Shown piece after piece: positions 17,544 through 27,356 of a stretch of 64,000 bases of DNA. A program made the position numbers and the translations under genes. The notes beneath the pieces are model-generated. The model did no database searches. It worked only from the letters and a program-made list of their open reading frames with translations, and was not told where the DNA came from. This stretch comes from Lactobacillaceae bacterium (lineage in GTDB: Bacteria > Pseudomonadota > Alphaproteobacteria > RF32 > CAG-239). Position 1 is the stretch's first letter. Every line of letters starts with the position of its first letter. Where the stretch lies: contig JAISVX010000003.1 in the NCBI GenBank assembly GCA_031271345.1, positions 357,452-421,451 of the forward strand. The letters are read 5' to 3'.

Positions 17544-17891
17544 CTAGCATACTGCCTGAAACACCCATGACAACTCCTGACGAGTTTGGGTGTCAATGAA
17601 GTTTAAGACGCGGTATTCAACGCCGTCTTGACAACCCCTCAATCCTTCCATCACCAAACAGCAGTCCAAAGGATACGAACAAGTTCTCATAAGGGTTATG
17701 TTCGCGGGGCTGTAACCGTTTTTTACCCCGTTATGAACAAACATGAAAGTGTTCGCTTTAGAGTTCTGTATCCCCTGAAGATGTATCAAAATCTCATTTT
17801 TCACGGGGTCGGAAAGATCCATTCCATAAAGGGTACTCCTCACTTCGCCTAAAGGAATGCTAACTGCAACTGTTCCTAATTTGTTTAACAT
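17544..17891 (-). CDS. Small protein of unknown function, atypical gene
   Basis: A 115-residue soluble protein without signal peptide. It has three cysteines in the middle and C-terminal part (SYPLDCC, RGCQDG) and one at the extreme C-terminus. I do not recognise it. There is no Shine-Dalgarno sequence before the ATG, only an A-rich leader, and composition differs from native genes. On the minus strand TTGACT and TATCAT boxes, 16 bases apart, lie upstream at about 17944-17971, so it probably has its own promoter. Its 3' end is served by the hairpin at 17490. Confidence 0.6.
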   Translation of the reverse strand: MLNKLGTVAVSIPLGEVRSTLYGMDLSDPVKNEILIHLQGIQNSKANTFMFVHNGVKNGYSPANITLMRTCSYPLDCCLVMEGLRGCQDGVEYRVLNFIDTQTRQELSWVFQAVC

Positions 17892-17986
17892 TGCGACTGG
17901 TTTTATAATTGTTTATTTTTAATTCTGGATGACTATTATGATACCTTTTCTTTTTAGAAAGTCAACCAGTTTTTGTCCAAAAAAAA

Positions 17987-18009
17987 GCGGTGAAATTAAA
18001 TTTCACCGC
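17987..18009 (-). terminator. Terminator of the gene at 18022-18456
   Basis: Perfect palindrome GCGGTGAAATT / AATTTCACCGC, followed on the minus strand by eight T. Confidence 0.85.
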
Positions 18010-18021
18010 CTGAAAGCATAA

Positions 18022-18456
18022 TTAAGCCTCTCCTACTGTCCCCATATACGGCATAGACATTTCAAGTTCGGCAGGTTCCGCTTCCAAAACCCAATAAAAC
18101 CTGTCCTTAACTTCAAGAACCAGATAAGTTTGACCTTCCGCTGAAAAGAGAAAAGCAAAGAGAACCGCTTCCGAGACCCGAGTTTCGATAGTCTTCAAAT
18201 CGGTGAAGAAAAGAAGTTTTCCGCTTTTGTCCCGAATAGGTTCAAAAGGAGTCTCACTTCCGACATGCACCAGTTTCCCGATGTCGAAAAAATCATACAA
18301 CGCAAGGAGAACATCATAAACAAGAGCCGCCTCTACAACATCTTTCGGCTTTTGTTCTTTAATCGAGTTTTCGATGATTTCGGCAAGCTTGTCGTACAAA
18401 CCCTGAAGATTTGTCCCAACCTCAATTGATTTAAGTTTTTCCGTAAACATAAACAA
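18022..18456 (-). CDS. Protein of unknown function, atypical gene
   Basis: A 144-residue acidic soluble protein with alternating helices and strands and no signal peptide. An alternative start is the second ATG, two codons in. I do not recognise a family. Like the gene at 17544 it lacks a ribosome-binding site, looks G+C-richer than its neighbours and has its own strong terminator. Confidence 0.62.
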   Translation of the reverse strand: MFMFTEKLKSIEVGTNLQGLYDKLAEIIENSIKEQKPKDVVEAALVYDVLLALYDFFDIGKLVHVGSETPFEPIRDKSGKLLFFTDLKTIETRVSEAVLFAFLFSAEGQTYLVLEVKDRFYWVLEAEPAELEMSMPYMGTVGEA

Positions 18457-18544
18457 TGTTTTTAAAAGGTTATTTTAATAGTTCCAATCATTCATAATAA
18501 AAAGTGTTATCAAATTAGCACATCTTATTTATTAAATCAACGAA

Positions 18545-19774
18545 CTATTCATACCTCAAAGCATTAATCGGGTTTAAAAGCGACGCTTTATACGCCGGAT
18601 AATATCCGAATATAAGACCGACCATTCCAGAAAAAGTAAACGGGATAAGAATATATATCAATGGAACCGACGTATTAAGAGATGTAAGCTGTTTAACAGC
18701 CCACGCTCCGACAAGCCCCAGAATTATTCCGATAATCCCGCCAATAAAAGAAAGAACCACTGATTCCATAAGAAACTGCATGCGGATATCCCAGGCTCTG
18801 GCTCCAATTGCCATTCTAATACCTATCTCCCTAGTTCTTTCCGTTACTGACACAAGCATTATATTCATAATACCGATACCGCCGACCAAAAGAGAAATCG
18901 ACGCAATAGAACCGAGCAATATGGTCATAACCTCTGTCGATTTACGCATCATTTCCATAAACTGGGTTAAATTTCTGACGGTAAAATCATCGTCCTGATT
19001 AATCCCAATTCTATGTCTTTGGCGCAAAAGCTGGTTAATTTCCTGTTCCGCGATAAACGCGCTTTCAGTGTCGACGGCTTTTACCATAATCATTCTTATC
19101 AAGCCGGGAAATTCTACGCCGATGAGCTTCTTTTGAGCAGTTAAAATTGGAACATAGATAACGTCGTCCTGATCCTGACCCATGCCTGTCTGACCTCTTT
19201 CCGCCAAAACGCCTATGACCTTAAAAGGCATGCCCTTAATTTTTACCATCCTGTCAATAGGATCAATATCGCCAAAAATCTCTTCAACAACGGTCTGTCC
19301 CAAAATCGCTACTTTTGCCGCGCTGGCAAGTTCTGTTTCCGTAAATTGGCGACCGTATTTTATCGGCCATTCTCTAACCTCAAACATTCTGTTGTCGGTA
19401 CCCATAACGCTTGTCGACCAGTTTTGGTTTCCCCAAACAATTTGATTAACCTGATTTAACGACGGCGCCGCGGCTTTAACCGAGTTTAGTTCTTTTTCAA
19501 TTGCGTTAACGTCTTCAAGTTTCAGCGTCAACTGGGAGCCGAAGCCTCCTCTGGCGCCGCCGGAACTTGTCGCGCCGGAAACAACCATTAAAAGATTGCT
19601 GCCCATTGTCTGGATTTCGGATTCAATGGATTTTTGCGCGCCGCCGCCAACTCCAAGCATAACAATAACGGCAGCCACACCGATAATAATGCCAAGGCTT
19701 GTAAGCACCGAACGCATTTTATTGGCTTTGACAGCCCTGATTGCAATAGTAAAAACTGTTTTTGTATCTATCAT
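18545..19774 (-). CDS. MacB-like ABC transporter permease
   Basis: A 409-residue inner-membrane protein of the MacB/FtsX family. It has one N-terminal membrane helix followed by IGVAAVIVMLGVGGGAQ, a large periplasmic domain (about residues 45-280) and three C-terminal helices. The family motif VTERTREIGIRMAIGA is near residue 310. The ATPase is a separate protein encoded just upstream (the stop and start share one base), unlike E. coli MacB where the two are fused. With the adaptor gene further upstream it forms a tripartite efflux or lipoprotein/peptide export system; the outer-membrane TolC partner is not in the window. Confidence 0.9.
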   Translation of the reverse strand: MIDTKTVFTIAIRAVKANKMRSVLTSLGIIIGVAAVIVMLGVGGGAQKSIESEIQTMGSNLLMVVSGATSSGGARGGFGSQLTLKLEDVNAIEKELNSVKAAAPSLNQVNQIVWGNQNWSTSVMGTDNRMFEVREWPIKYGRQFTETELASAAKVAILGQTVVEEIFGDIDPIDRMVKIKGMPFKVIGVLAERGQTGMGQDQDDVIYVPILTAQKKLIGVEFPGLIRMIMVKAVDTESAFIAEQEINQLLRQRHRIGINQDDDFTVRNLTQFMEMMRKSTEVMTILLGSIASISLLVGGIGIMNIMLVSVTERTREIGIRMAIGARAWDIRMQFLMESVVLSFIGGIIGIILGLVGAWAVKQLTSLNTSVPLIYILIPFTFSGMVGLIFGYYPAYKASLLNPINALRYE

Positions 19775-20460
19775 TATTTTACTTTCTCATCGCTCACAAT
19801 TTCACCGTCAACCAGCCTTATTATCCTTTTGCTGTAAGCCGCAACATCTTCCTCATGGGTGACTAAAATTATTGTATATCCATGCTCTTTATTAAGTTTC
19901 GTAAACAGATTCATAACCTCAATACTCGTCTTGGTATCAAGGTTTCCCGTAGGCTCATCGGCAAAGACTATAGGAGCATTATTGACAATTGCTCTGGCAA
20001 TAGCAACACGCTGCTGCTGTCCGCCGGAAAGCTGATTCGGCATGTGGTCCATTCTTTCGCCCAATCCGACTGTTCTTAGAGCCTCAGCCGCCCTCATGCC
20101 GCGTTCTGCCTGTCCTATTGACGCATATACCATCGGAAGCTCGACATTTTCCATTGCCGTCGTTCTTGACAATAGGTTGAACCCTTGAAATACAAATCCG
20201 ATTTTTTCATTTCTAATAGCCGCCAGCTCGTCTGAGTTAAGCTTGCTGACATCCTTCCCATCAAGAAAATACTGACCGCTTGTCGGCTGATCAAGACAAC
20301 CCAAAATATTCATCATGGTCGATTTTCCAGAACCAGAATGTCCCATAATCGCGACAAATTCGCCGTTTTCAATTTTTAGATTAATGCCTTTCAAAACTTT
20401 TAAGGTAAGTTTTTCCATAAAATATGTTTTGACAATATCTTTTAATTCTATCAAAGCCAT
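19774..20460 (-). CDS. ABC transporter ATP-binding protein (MacB/LolD-like)
   Basis: A 228-residue ATPase of the MacB/LolD class. Walker A is GHSGSGKST (near residue 41), the signature is LSGGQQQRVAIARA, and Walker B is VFADEPTGNLD. It lies between the adaptor and permease genes with single-base junctions, so the three are translated from one message and act as a mechanotransmission ABC system. Confidence 0.93.
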   Translation of the reverse strand: MALIELKDIVKTYFMEKLTLKVLKGINLKIENGEFVAIMGHSGSGKSTMMNILGCLDQPTSGQYFLDGKDVSKLNSDELAAIRNEKIGFVFQGFNLLSRTTAMENVELPMVYASIGQAERGMRAAEALRTVGLGERMDHMPNQLSGGQQQRVAIARAIVNNAPIVFADEPTGNLDTKTSIEVMNLFTKLNKEHGYTIILVTHEEDVAAYSKRIIRLVDGEIVSDEKVK

Positions 20461-21617
20461 TAACGTAATCTCATTCTCATTCTGCTGTTTTTTGCTTCTT
20501 CGGCTGTCTGTTTTTCAACAACGACCTCTACTCCGTCCTTAATTTCTCCGTTAGAATATATTACTTCCGTCATATCGTCGTCAGATATGCCGGTTTTCAC
20601 CGAAATTCTTTTTGGGTTTTTATCTTTGTCAAGCACCCACAAACCTTTATCCTTATAGCGCTTAACCTCGCCTTTATCATCGGTTATAAAAAAGCGCAGA
20701 GCTTTATTTGACGCAATTAGTATATCGTCTTTTTCCGCAGTTATAATATCAACATTCGCCGTCATACCCGGCTTAAACTTCAAATCGGAATTGGATATTT
20801 CAATTATAACCTCATAGCTTACAACATTCTGTGTAGTTGTCGGATTGTTTCTGACCTGTATGACCCTGCCCTCAAAAATCTGGTCTTGAAACCCGTCGAC
20901 AGTAAACTCAACCTTCTGCCCTTCTTCTACTTTGGCAACATCGGTTTCAACAACAGCGGCATTAATCTGCATTTTCGATAAATCTTCGGCGACCTGAAAC
21001 AATGTGGGAGTTTGGAAACTTGCCGCAACTGTCTGCCCTACCTCGACATCCTTTGAAACTATTATGCCTTTTACTGGGGATACAATCCTTGTATAATTCA
21101 AATCTATTTCAGCGGAATGAAGCGCCGCGCTGATTTGCTCAACATTGGCTTTTTGCAGTTCAAGCTGGGCAATGGATACGTCATATTCTTTCTGAGCCAG
21201 GTCCAAATCCTTATCAGAGGCAAATTTCCTCTCGTTAAGCTGTTTTATGCGCTCAAGGTTTTTCTCATTGTATACTTTTTGGCTTTCATATACTTTTACC
21301 TGAGCTTTCGAACTGTTTAAGTTGGCTCTTTGCTGCTTGACTTTCGCCTCAAACAACGAAGGATCAATAATAGCCAGCAGCTGCCCTTCGGTAACCTCGC
21401 TGTTATAGTCGACATATATTTCTTTTACTGTGCCGGAAACCTGAGTGCCGACATTAATCGTTGATATTGGGTCAATTATACCCGTAGCAGTAACTTTTTC
21501 AATAATACCGCCTACCTTTAACTTTTCGGTTATATATAAATCTTTTTTCTTATCTGCAGAAAATAAATAAACCGCTGCAAGCACTATAAGCAAAATTATG
21601 ACTATTAGTTTTTTCAT
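20460..21617 (-). CDS. Periplasmic adaptor (membrane fusion protein, MacA-like)
   Basis: A 385-residue HlyD/MacA-type adaptor. It has an uncleaved N-terminal membrane helix (residues about 3-20), a lipoyl-like half-motif GTVKEIYVDYNSEVTEGQ, a long coiled-coil hairpin at about residues 85-165, the second lipoyl half VKGIIVSKDVEVGQTV and beta-barrel domains. It bridges the permease to an outer-membrane channel. It is the first gene of the operon; the 197-base spacer to the divergent gene at 21815 probably holds its promoter. Confidence 0.9.
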   Translation of the reverse strand: MKKLIVIILLIVLAAVYLFSADKKKDLYITEKLKVGGIIEKVTATGIIDPISTINVGTQVSGTVKEIYVDYNSEVTEGQLLAIIDPSLFEAKVKQQRANLNSSKAQVKVYESQKVYNEKNLERIKQLNERKFASDKDLDLAQKEYDVSIAQLELQKANVEQISAALHSAEIDLNYTRIVSPVKGIIVSKDVEVGQTVAASFQTPTLFQVAEDLSKMQINAAVVETDVAKVEEGQKVEFTVDGFQDQIFEGRVIQVRNNPTTTQNVVSYEVIIEISNSDLKFKPGMTANVDIITAEKDDILIASNKALRFFITDDKGEVKRYKDKGLWVLDKDKNPKRISVKTGISDDDMTEVIYSNGEIKDGVEVVVEKQTAEEAKNSRMRMRLR

Positions 21618-21814
21618 TTTAATACCCTAAAACCATATACATTATCTAAATTAAACTTTTTACAGTCTAGTTCAAAATGAAGATAAATACTACCATTTAT
21701 ATGACTATTTTTGACTTTTTTAAACATTTTTTTCTTGCCAAAACTATTTTTTTTGTCTATCATTGATATATTTGAAAATTATGTATAACGTTTCATAAAA
21801 ACAAACAGATTATT

Positions 21815-22678
21815 ATGACCAGAGATGTAAAAAACTACATTGACCCTGTCACAGGTTTCAACAGCCGTTACTCAGATGACCATCCCGCAAATTCCAAAAT
21901 CTCCAAAGACAAGAGACTGGAAAGGATGCGCAAAGAACGAGAAAAGAAAGAGGAAAGCGAACGAGAACTCAAGTCTCACATCTTCTTCAACCCTTTTCTT
22001 CCTGACGGCAGCGTTGGAAACTCGCGCGAAATGATTGCGTTCAGAGAAGAAATTCACGACAGTGAAGTTAAGCTTCTCATGAACGCAAGAAAACAGCAAA
22101 TAGAAGACAAGAAAGCAAAGGCTAAAAGAAAGCTTTTCGGTCTCTCTGTCTTCGGCTGGCTGTACGGCAAGTGCAAACGAGAGGCTATGAAAAAAGCCTG
22201 GAGCAGCATCATCGAAAAAGGGTACCCCTCGGACACCGAGCTTTTAAAGCAGGTGAAATCTCAGTGGCTTACCAACCTTTTGGAAAATGTTGCAAAAGCT
22301 ACTCCCGCCAACGCTATGGAACTTGCATTTAAAATGCACATCAGCGTTTACCTCTATCCGAAACACAGGACAATGTACGGTAATGTAATCACAGAAGGGT
22401 TGAAGTCAAAAGTCGAGCTTTTGAATCAGGCATCCTTAAGCATCATCAAAGAGCATAATCTCGGTACGGAGTACTGGCTTGTCGCTCTGTCGCTTGCAAA
22501 AGGCGTGCTTAGCAAAAGCGCATGGCTAGCTTTCATAGACCACTATGAAGAAGCGCGCAAAAACGAACTCAAATACGCTTTGGCAAACATGCTGAGGCAG
22601 TACGTTGAGCGTAATCCAGATGTTAAGATCCTTTGGAAAGAGCTTGGTATCGACCCCGTTGCGGTTTACAACAGTTAA
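21815..22678 (+). CDS. Protein of unknown function, highly charged, atypical gene
   Basis: A 287-residue cytoplasmic-looking protein. Residues about 30-55 are a very charged Lys/Arg/Glu helix that may form a coiled coil, and the rest is helical. No signal peptide or membrane segment and no family I recognise. The leader is A-rich without a Shine-Dalgarno sequence, and the gene looks G+C-richer than its neighbours. It stands alone and ends in a strong terminator. Foreign origin is inferred. Confidence 0.65.
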   Translation: MTRDVKNYIDPVTGFNSRYSDDHPANSKISKDKRLERMRKEREKKEESERELKSHIFFNPFLPDGSVGNSREMIAFREEIHDSEVKLLMNARKQQIEDKKAKAKRKLFGLSVFGWLYGKCKREAMKKAWSSIIEKGYPSDTELLKQVKSQWLTNLLENVAKATPANAMELAFKMHISVYLYPKHRTMYGNVITEGLKSKVELLNQASLSIIKEHNLGTEYWLVALSLAKGVLSKSAWLAFIDHYEEARKNELKYALANMLRQYVERNPDVKILWKELGIDPVAVYNS

Positions 22679-22683
22679 AAAAA

Positions 22684-22718
22684 GAACCCTTGAAAACTAT
22701 TATAGTTTTCAGGGGTTC
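22684..22718. terminator. Terminator after the 21815 gene
   Basis: A 15-bp stem GAACCCTTGAAAACT / AGTTTTCAGGGGTTC with one G-T pair and loop ATTAT, located between convergent genes (this gene and fmt). Confidence 0.75.
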
Positions 22719-22736
22719 GCTGTTTTCGTACGCCGC

Positions 22737-23645
22737 TTACAATATAATTTCTTCAAAACAGAAACCTTTAAGACAGTCGCAGCAAGACATTATCTTCTTG
22801 CCTTGTCTTTGTATCTGCGTAATCTCAAGCATTTTTTTACCGCAAACAACAACTAAATTATCCCTGACCAATATTTGCCCGGGTTTGCAATTGCTATTTT
22901 CATTAAGAACTTTCGCACCTAAAACCTTAAATCTTTCGCCTTTATATTCAAAATACGTTGCGGGATAAGGATTAAACGCCCTTATTTTTCTTTCCAAAAC
23001 TTCGGCTGGCAAATTAAAGTCCAGTCTGCCCTCTTCTTTCTCTATTTTCTTTGCATAAGTTGCGAAATCACCGTCTTGTTTCTCCGGCTTTATATTATCA
23101 ATATTATCCAGAACCTCAACCATAAGCTCCGCGCCCATATAGGACAACTGGTCATGAAGAATGCCGCCGGTTGTTTTTGGCGTTATTTCCACCTCGCCTT
23201 TTAAAAGCATGTCTCCAGTATCAAGCCCTTCTTCCATATTCATAATGGTCACGCCGCTCTTTTTATCCCCGGCTTCAATACACCTCTGTATTGGAGCGGC
23301 GCCTCTCCAGCGCGGCAGCAAAGAAGCGTGAACGTTTATACATCCTTTTGGAAAAGCCTCAAGAATTGGAAGCGGCAGAATAAGTCCGTAAGCAGCTACA
23401 ATAGCTATATCGGCGCCCAAGTCTTTAAACTTTCTCTGCTCTTCTTCTAACCGAAGAGTTTTCGGCGTTCTGACTTCTATCCCGTTTTCTTCGGCAAAAA
23501 TATGCACGGGAGTTTTATTGACTTTCTGCCCTCTTCCCGCCTCTTTCGGAGCCTGAGTATAAACGCAAACAACATCATGCTTTTCAGTTAAGACCTTCAA
23601 AACCGAAAGCGAAAAATCAGGAGTTCCCATAAATACAATTTTCAT
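22737..23645 (-). CDS. fmt: Methionyl-tRNA formyltransferase
   Basis: A 302-residue enzyme that formylates initiator Met-tRNA. It shows FMGTPDFSLSVL at the N-terminus, the catalytic block NVHASLLPRWRGAAPIQR near residue 108 and the tail domain with IRAFNPYPATYF. It is usually next to def; here an autotransporter gene lies between the two. Confidence 0.96.
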   Translation of the reverse strand: MKIVFMGTPDFSLSVLKVLTEKHDVVCVYTQAPKEAGRGQKVNKTPVHIFAEENGIEVRTPKTLRLEEEQRKFKDLGADIAIVAAYGLILPLPILEAFPKGCINVHASLLPRWRGAAPIQRCIEAGDKKSGVTIMNMEEGLDTGDMLLKGEVEITPKTTGGILHDQLSYMGAELMVEVLDNIDNIKPEKQDGDFATYAKKIEKEEGRLDFNLPAEVLERKIRAFNPYPATYFEYKGERFKVLGAKVLNENSNCKPGQILVRDNLVVVCGKKMLEITQIQRQGKKIMSCCDCLKGFCFEEIIL

Positions 23646-23693
23646 TTTTGCACTTTCTAAAAAAATTTAATTTAGAGCATATATAACAATAAA

Positions 23694-23718
23694 AAAGAGA
23701 GCTGTAAAGGCTCTCTTT
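23694..23718 (-). terminator. Terminator of the first autotransporter gene
   Basis: Stem GAGAGC / GCTCTC, loop of seven, then six T on the minus strand. Confidence 0.8.
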
Positions 23719-23723
23719 TAAGC

Positions 23724-26216
23724 TTACCAAGTATATCTGACACCGATATTTCCAGATATAGCTCTGACATTGCTGCCGATTTCATACATGATATCAGAAT
23801 AAAATGAGCCGGATTTTGTTATCTGCATATTTAACCCGCCGCCAAACTCAAGGCTCGTTCCACTCATATCTGACTTATATTTTGCTCCATCATAAATCAC
23901 ATTCGTTGTGCCGGTCCACTCTTCTATTATCCCCGCTTGTATAAACGGCTCAATTATCTTCCCGCTTTCAAGTTTTCTCTTATATCCTAACATTAAGGCT
24001 GCCTTCGTAGAAAACGCATCAGTATTTCCGTATCTTATATGGTTGCCATAGTTAGATGTAAAGTTCTTTGCATCCGCATGTGCATACATCAGCTCAACCT
24101 TTGGCTCAATTATATACATAGAATTACAATCTATACATACTTTATACTGCTTACCAACCTCAACGCTATATGCTGTCATCATACGGTCTAAACTATATTT
24201 TACAGGCAAGTTTGAAGCTGTATAATTTGTCAAATCCAAATCTTCCCAAAAGTTACGAATAACTCCATCTATAAACCAGCCGTTTTGGTACAAAACTGTT
24301 CCGTAAACACCTATACTATACGCATCTCCGTCTCCTGTACCATCCTTCGCACTGTTATACTGCTTGTTTTTTATATCATCAACATTCATATAACCAATCA
24401 TCGCTCCCGCATAAACTTTATAACCGGCAAAATCCCATCTGTGATCATATCCCGCTTCCGTGCCAAATAAGGCGAAGTCTGTGCTTATCTTATCTTTTAC
24501 ACGCATATCCTTGCCATATACCCGAACCCACAAACCATTAAGGTTTTCTGAAGTATTCTCTCTCAGTTCGCCCATGCGCTTCTGCAACGAGTTCATTCCG
24601 GTCTTCGCAATCAATACTATCGCTGTCGGCTCATTCGCTATTGCCATGGCCGTATTGCTTAATGCTCCTGTTGAGCGTAAATACCATGACTGACTATCCA
24701 ATCCATCTACATCTCCTTGATAAAGCTTATAAATATATGCACTATTATCTACCTGACCACCTTTTAAGCTAAAGACATCATTATTAATTGTTGTGCCATT
24801 CTCTGCCGATACTATCTTTATGCCGTTATCTTCAGGAACATTGCCGTTGCTGCCTACTATTATTGCCTCTATTTCCGTAGAACCCGTAATATTGCCGCCG
24901 CCATTAATTACCAGCCTATCCGTCAATGATGCATCATCTCCTAACTCCGCATTCATTATTATGCTGCCGCTTGAACTCACATAATTTGATGTCGTCAGCG
25001 TGTTAAACTGACCCAATACAGAATTACGCATATCTATCAGGCTATTATTATTGGTTAAGTTAGTAACATTCGAACTTTGCTGTATATTCCACTGGCTGTC
25101 ATTCTCTAACTTGATATTAGATGTCGAACCAACAGCGGTTGTAATCATACCAGACACGTTTGAAGCATTAATATTAATATTGGAGGCAGCATTATTATCA
25201 ACACTTAACAAACTTCCGGTAGAAGTGAATATATTACTATTACTACTAATACTTATATTTGATGTGCCATTATCACTAACAAATAAATCGTTATTATTTT
25301 CAGCATTTACAGTAGAATTCACAAGGCTTATTTCTCCACCTATAATCACTCTGGCAAACTTGCCGCTGTTAAAATATATATCCATATCTTTTATATATGT
25401 TTCACCGCCATTTATAAAAGCTACATATACATCTCCATTTATAGATGTATTATCTCTTGATATAATTTTATTTCTATCAGATGAACCCAATATATTAAAT
25501 GTTGTAGCATTATTATATATGAGATAGTTAATATTATATGCATTATTATTAGTATAAGTTATATCAACATTCTCAATTTTTATTTTTTCAGCACCATAGA
25601 AACCAACAACATATCCTCCACTAATAGTTGAAATGTTTCCATCAACTTTTACATAGTTTTCTCCATTAATATTTCCTATCAACTCAAATCCACCACTAGC
25701 CGCTCTAGTATACACAACTCTTATACCGCTAGCTGCTGCCGTATTGCTTGTAAGCTCTATATTTGAATTATAAACAGACGATTTTGCAGAACTTCCGAAC
25801 ACTTCAAAAGCAGAACTATTTCCTGAAAATTTATTATTATTTATTATATAGTTGATATCTTTTAAATTTATTATACCATTTGCATCTCTAACATTGATAC
25901 CCAAAATAGCTCTTGTTATGTTAGCATTTTGAATTATGAGTTTTTCTGTACCTGTATAACCCGAAACGTCCAACATTCCACCACTTTCTGATCTGATTCC
26001 CGAGTTTGCCAAATTTAAAATAACATTTCCTCCTGTAGTTAACTTCCAAGGAGTGTTAGCATTTGTTGTATTAACGGAAATAACTGAAGGTCCTGTATCG
26101 GTATATGTTGCTCCTGTTGGCAAATCCATATCTGCGGATATGATAAACGCATTCGCTTTTACCATAAACATCAAACAAAAAGTTGAAATGCTTCCGATTT
26201 TTAATATTTTTTTCAT
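23724..26216 (-). CDS. Autotransporter, pertactin-like passenger (830 aa)
   Basis: I start it at ATG 26216 because the protein then begins with a clean signal peptide (MKKILKIGS, cleavage near KANA). The passenger, about residues 25-510, is asparagine/serine-rich with many short NIxNxxI-type beta-helix turns. The last 280 or so residues form a 12-strand autotransporter barrel ending in the aromatic residue of VRYTW, with GTEAGYDH and SIGVYGT typical of barrel strands. A linker region with SLQKRMGELREN precedes the barrel. The protein is secreted through the outer membrane (type V) and is probably a surface adhesin. From about 24980 down to the stop it is nearly identical to the second autotransporter (49264-51888). 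It sits between def and fmt, interrupting a common housekeeping pair. Confidence 0.9.
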   Translation of the reverse strand: MKKILKIGSISTFCLMFMVKANAFIISADMDLPTGATYTDTGPSVISVNTTNANTPWKLTTGGNVILNLANSGIRSESGGMLDVSGYTGTEKLIIQNANITRAILGINVRDANGIINLKDINYIINNNKFSGNSSAFEVFGSSAKSSVYNSNIELTSNTAAASGIRVVYTRAASGGFELIGNINGENYVKVDGNISTISGGYVVGFYGAEKIKIENVDITYTNNNAYNINYLIYNNATTFNILGSSDRNKIISRDNTSINGDVYVAFINGGETYIKDMDIYFNSGKFARVIIGGEISLVNSTVNAENNNDLFVSDNGTSNISISSNSNIFTSTGSLLSVDNNAASNININASNVSGMITTAVGSTSNIKLENDSQWNIQQSSNVTNLTNNNSLIDMRNSVLGQFNTLTTSNYVSSSGSIIMNAELGDDASLTDRLVINGGGNITGSTEIEAIIVGSNGNVPEDNGIKIVSAENGTTINNDVFSLKGGQVDNSAYIYKLYQGDVDGLDSQSWYLRSTGALSNTAMAIANEPTAIVLIAKTGMNSLQKRMGELRENTSENLNGLWVRVYGKDMRVKDKISTDFALFGTEAGYDHRWDFAGYKVYAGAMIGYMNVDDIKNKQYNSAKDGTGDGDAYSIGVYGTVLYQNGWFIDGVIRNFWEDLDLTNYTASNLPVKYSLDRMMTAYSVEVGKQYKVCIDCNSMYIIEPKVELMYAHADAKNFTSNYGNHIRYGNTDAFSTKAALMLGYKRKLESGKIIEPFIQAGIIEEWTGTTNVIYDGAKYKSDMSGTSLEFGGGLNMQITKSGSFYSDIMYEIGSNVRAISGNIGVRYTW

Positions 26217-26300
26217 TGAGATCCCCACAAGCTTATATATAACGTATTTTAAACACTTTATGCTGAATTTCAATACTGACTTTAGTCTTATATCATAATA

Positions 26301-26323
26301 AAAACCGCCATTTGGCGGTTTTT
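26301..26323. terminator. Terminator after def
   Basis: Stem CCGCC / GGCGG with flanking A and T runs, just beyond the def stop on the minus strand. Confidence 0.8.
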
Positions 26324-26324
26324 A

Positions 26325-26855
26325 TTAAATTTCTTCCTCAGCTTCTTCTTTTCTCATTTTTTCCAATTTTTTAACCAGCATATTTCTTTTTATGCGGCTT
26401 ATCCTGTCTATATACAATATGCCGTCAAGATGGTCAATTTCATGCTGAAGAGCAACGCTTAGAAAATCTTCGCCCAAGATTATATGTTCTTTCCCGTCAT
26501 AGTCCCAATATCTAACCTTAACCGCCGCAAAACGCTCAACCTCAGCGCGCTGTCCGGGAATAGATAAACACCCTTCATCACAGATTTCTTTTTCGGGAGA
26601 GTTCCATATAATTTCTGGATTAATAAAAAACAATGGGTTTCCTCTTTTGCCTTTTTCTTCCTGCTCGATATCTATAACGACAATTCTTCTAGACACGCCG
26701 ACCTGCGGCGCAGCCAAACCTACGCCGTCACTCGCATACATCGTTTCAAGCATATCATCGAGAAATGCTCTTAATTCGTCGTCAACTTTCTCCACTCTCG
26801 CCGCTTTCTTCTTCAAAACCGGGTGCGGATACTCGCATACTTTTAGTACTGTCAT
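26325..26855 (-). CDS. def: Peptide deformylase
   Basis: A 176-residue iron/zinc metallopeptidase that removes the N-formyl group from new proteins. All three family motifs are present: GVGLAAPQVG, EGCLSIPG (metal Cys) and QHEIDHLDG (metal His, catalytic Glu). AGGA lies upstream of the start. It follows nusB by ten bases and has a terminator right after, so the autotransporter beyond is a separate unit. Confidence 0.97.
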   Translation of the reverse strand: MTVLKVCEYPHPVLKKKAARVEKVDDELRAFLDDMLETMYASDGVGLAAPQVGVSRRIVVIDIEQEEKGKRGNPLFFINPEIIWNSPEKEICDEGCLSIPGQRAEVERFAAVKVRYWDYDGKEHIILGEDFLSVALQHEIDHLDGILYIDRISRIKRNMLVKKLEKMRKEEAEEEI

Positions 26856-26865
26856 TAATTCCTCA

Positions 26866-27351
26866 TTATCTTATGGTCTTGGCAATTTTATCCAATATGG
26901 CATTCACCATCTTCGGCTCTTTCTTTGTAAAGAACGCATACGCTAAATCAACATATTCTTTAATTATTACTTTTACGTCAACGTCATGAGTATAAATTAT
27001 CTCATAAATCGCGCATAAAAGCAAGGCTTGCAAAGTTCCGTCAAAACGCTCGAATGTAAAATCTTTTTCCAAATATTTATCTATTGATTTTTCAATATCT
27101 TCTTTGTTTTTATGAACGCCTTTAACCAAAGAAGCAAAATAACTTGTATCAAGCTCGGAAAGCTCCACCGGCTCTTCAATATCTCTTTCCAAGTCTTCGT
27201 TTATCGCATAGCGCCCGACTTTGCCATCAACAAAATCTTTAACAACCTCGTCAACTGGAAGATTGCCATAATCAACCATATATGTTGCCTGAACGGCAGC
27301 CAGCCTTGCCACTGTCTTCATTTTGATTTTTTTTGAAATAAAGTTACTCAT
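26866..27351 (-). CDS. nusB: Transcription antitermination protein NusB
   Basis: A 161-residue helical protein of the NusB family, involved in rRNA antitermination. It has the family start ARLAAVQATYMVDY, YFASLVKGV and the C-terminal DVKVIIKEYVDLAYAFF. The first ten residues may be extra if the internal ATG is used. It follows nrdR closely, an order known from Alphaproteobacteria. Confidence 0.93.
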   Translation of the reverse strand: MSNFISKKIKMKTVARLAAVQATYMVDYGNLPVDEVVKDFVDGKVGRYAINEDLERDIEEPVELSELDTSYFASLVKGVHKNKEDIEKSIDKYLEKDFTFERFDGTLQALLLCAIYEIIYTHDVDVKVIIKEYVDLAYAFFTKKEPKMVNAILDKIAKTIR

Positions 27352-27356
27352 CTCTA

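Noticed and set aside
26217-26300. Extended start of the first autotransporter at 26273
   Set aside because: It would put 19 residues before a perfect signal peptide; the internal ATG at 26216 is more credible.
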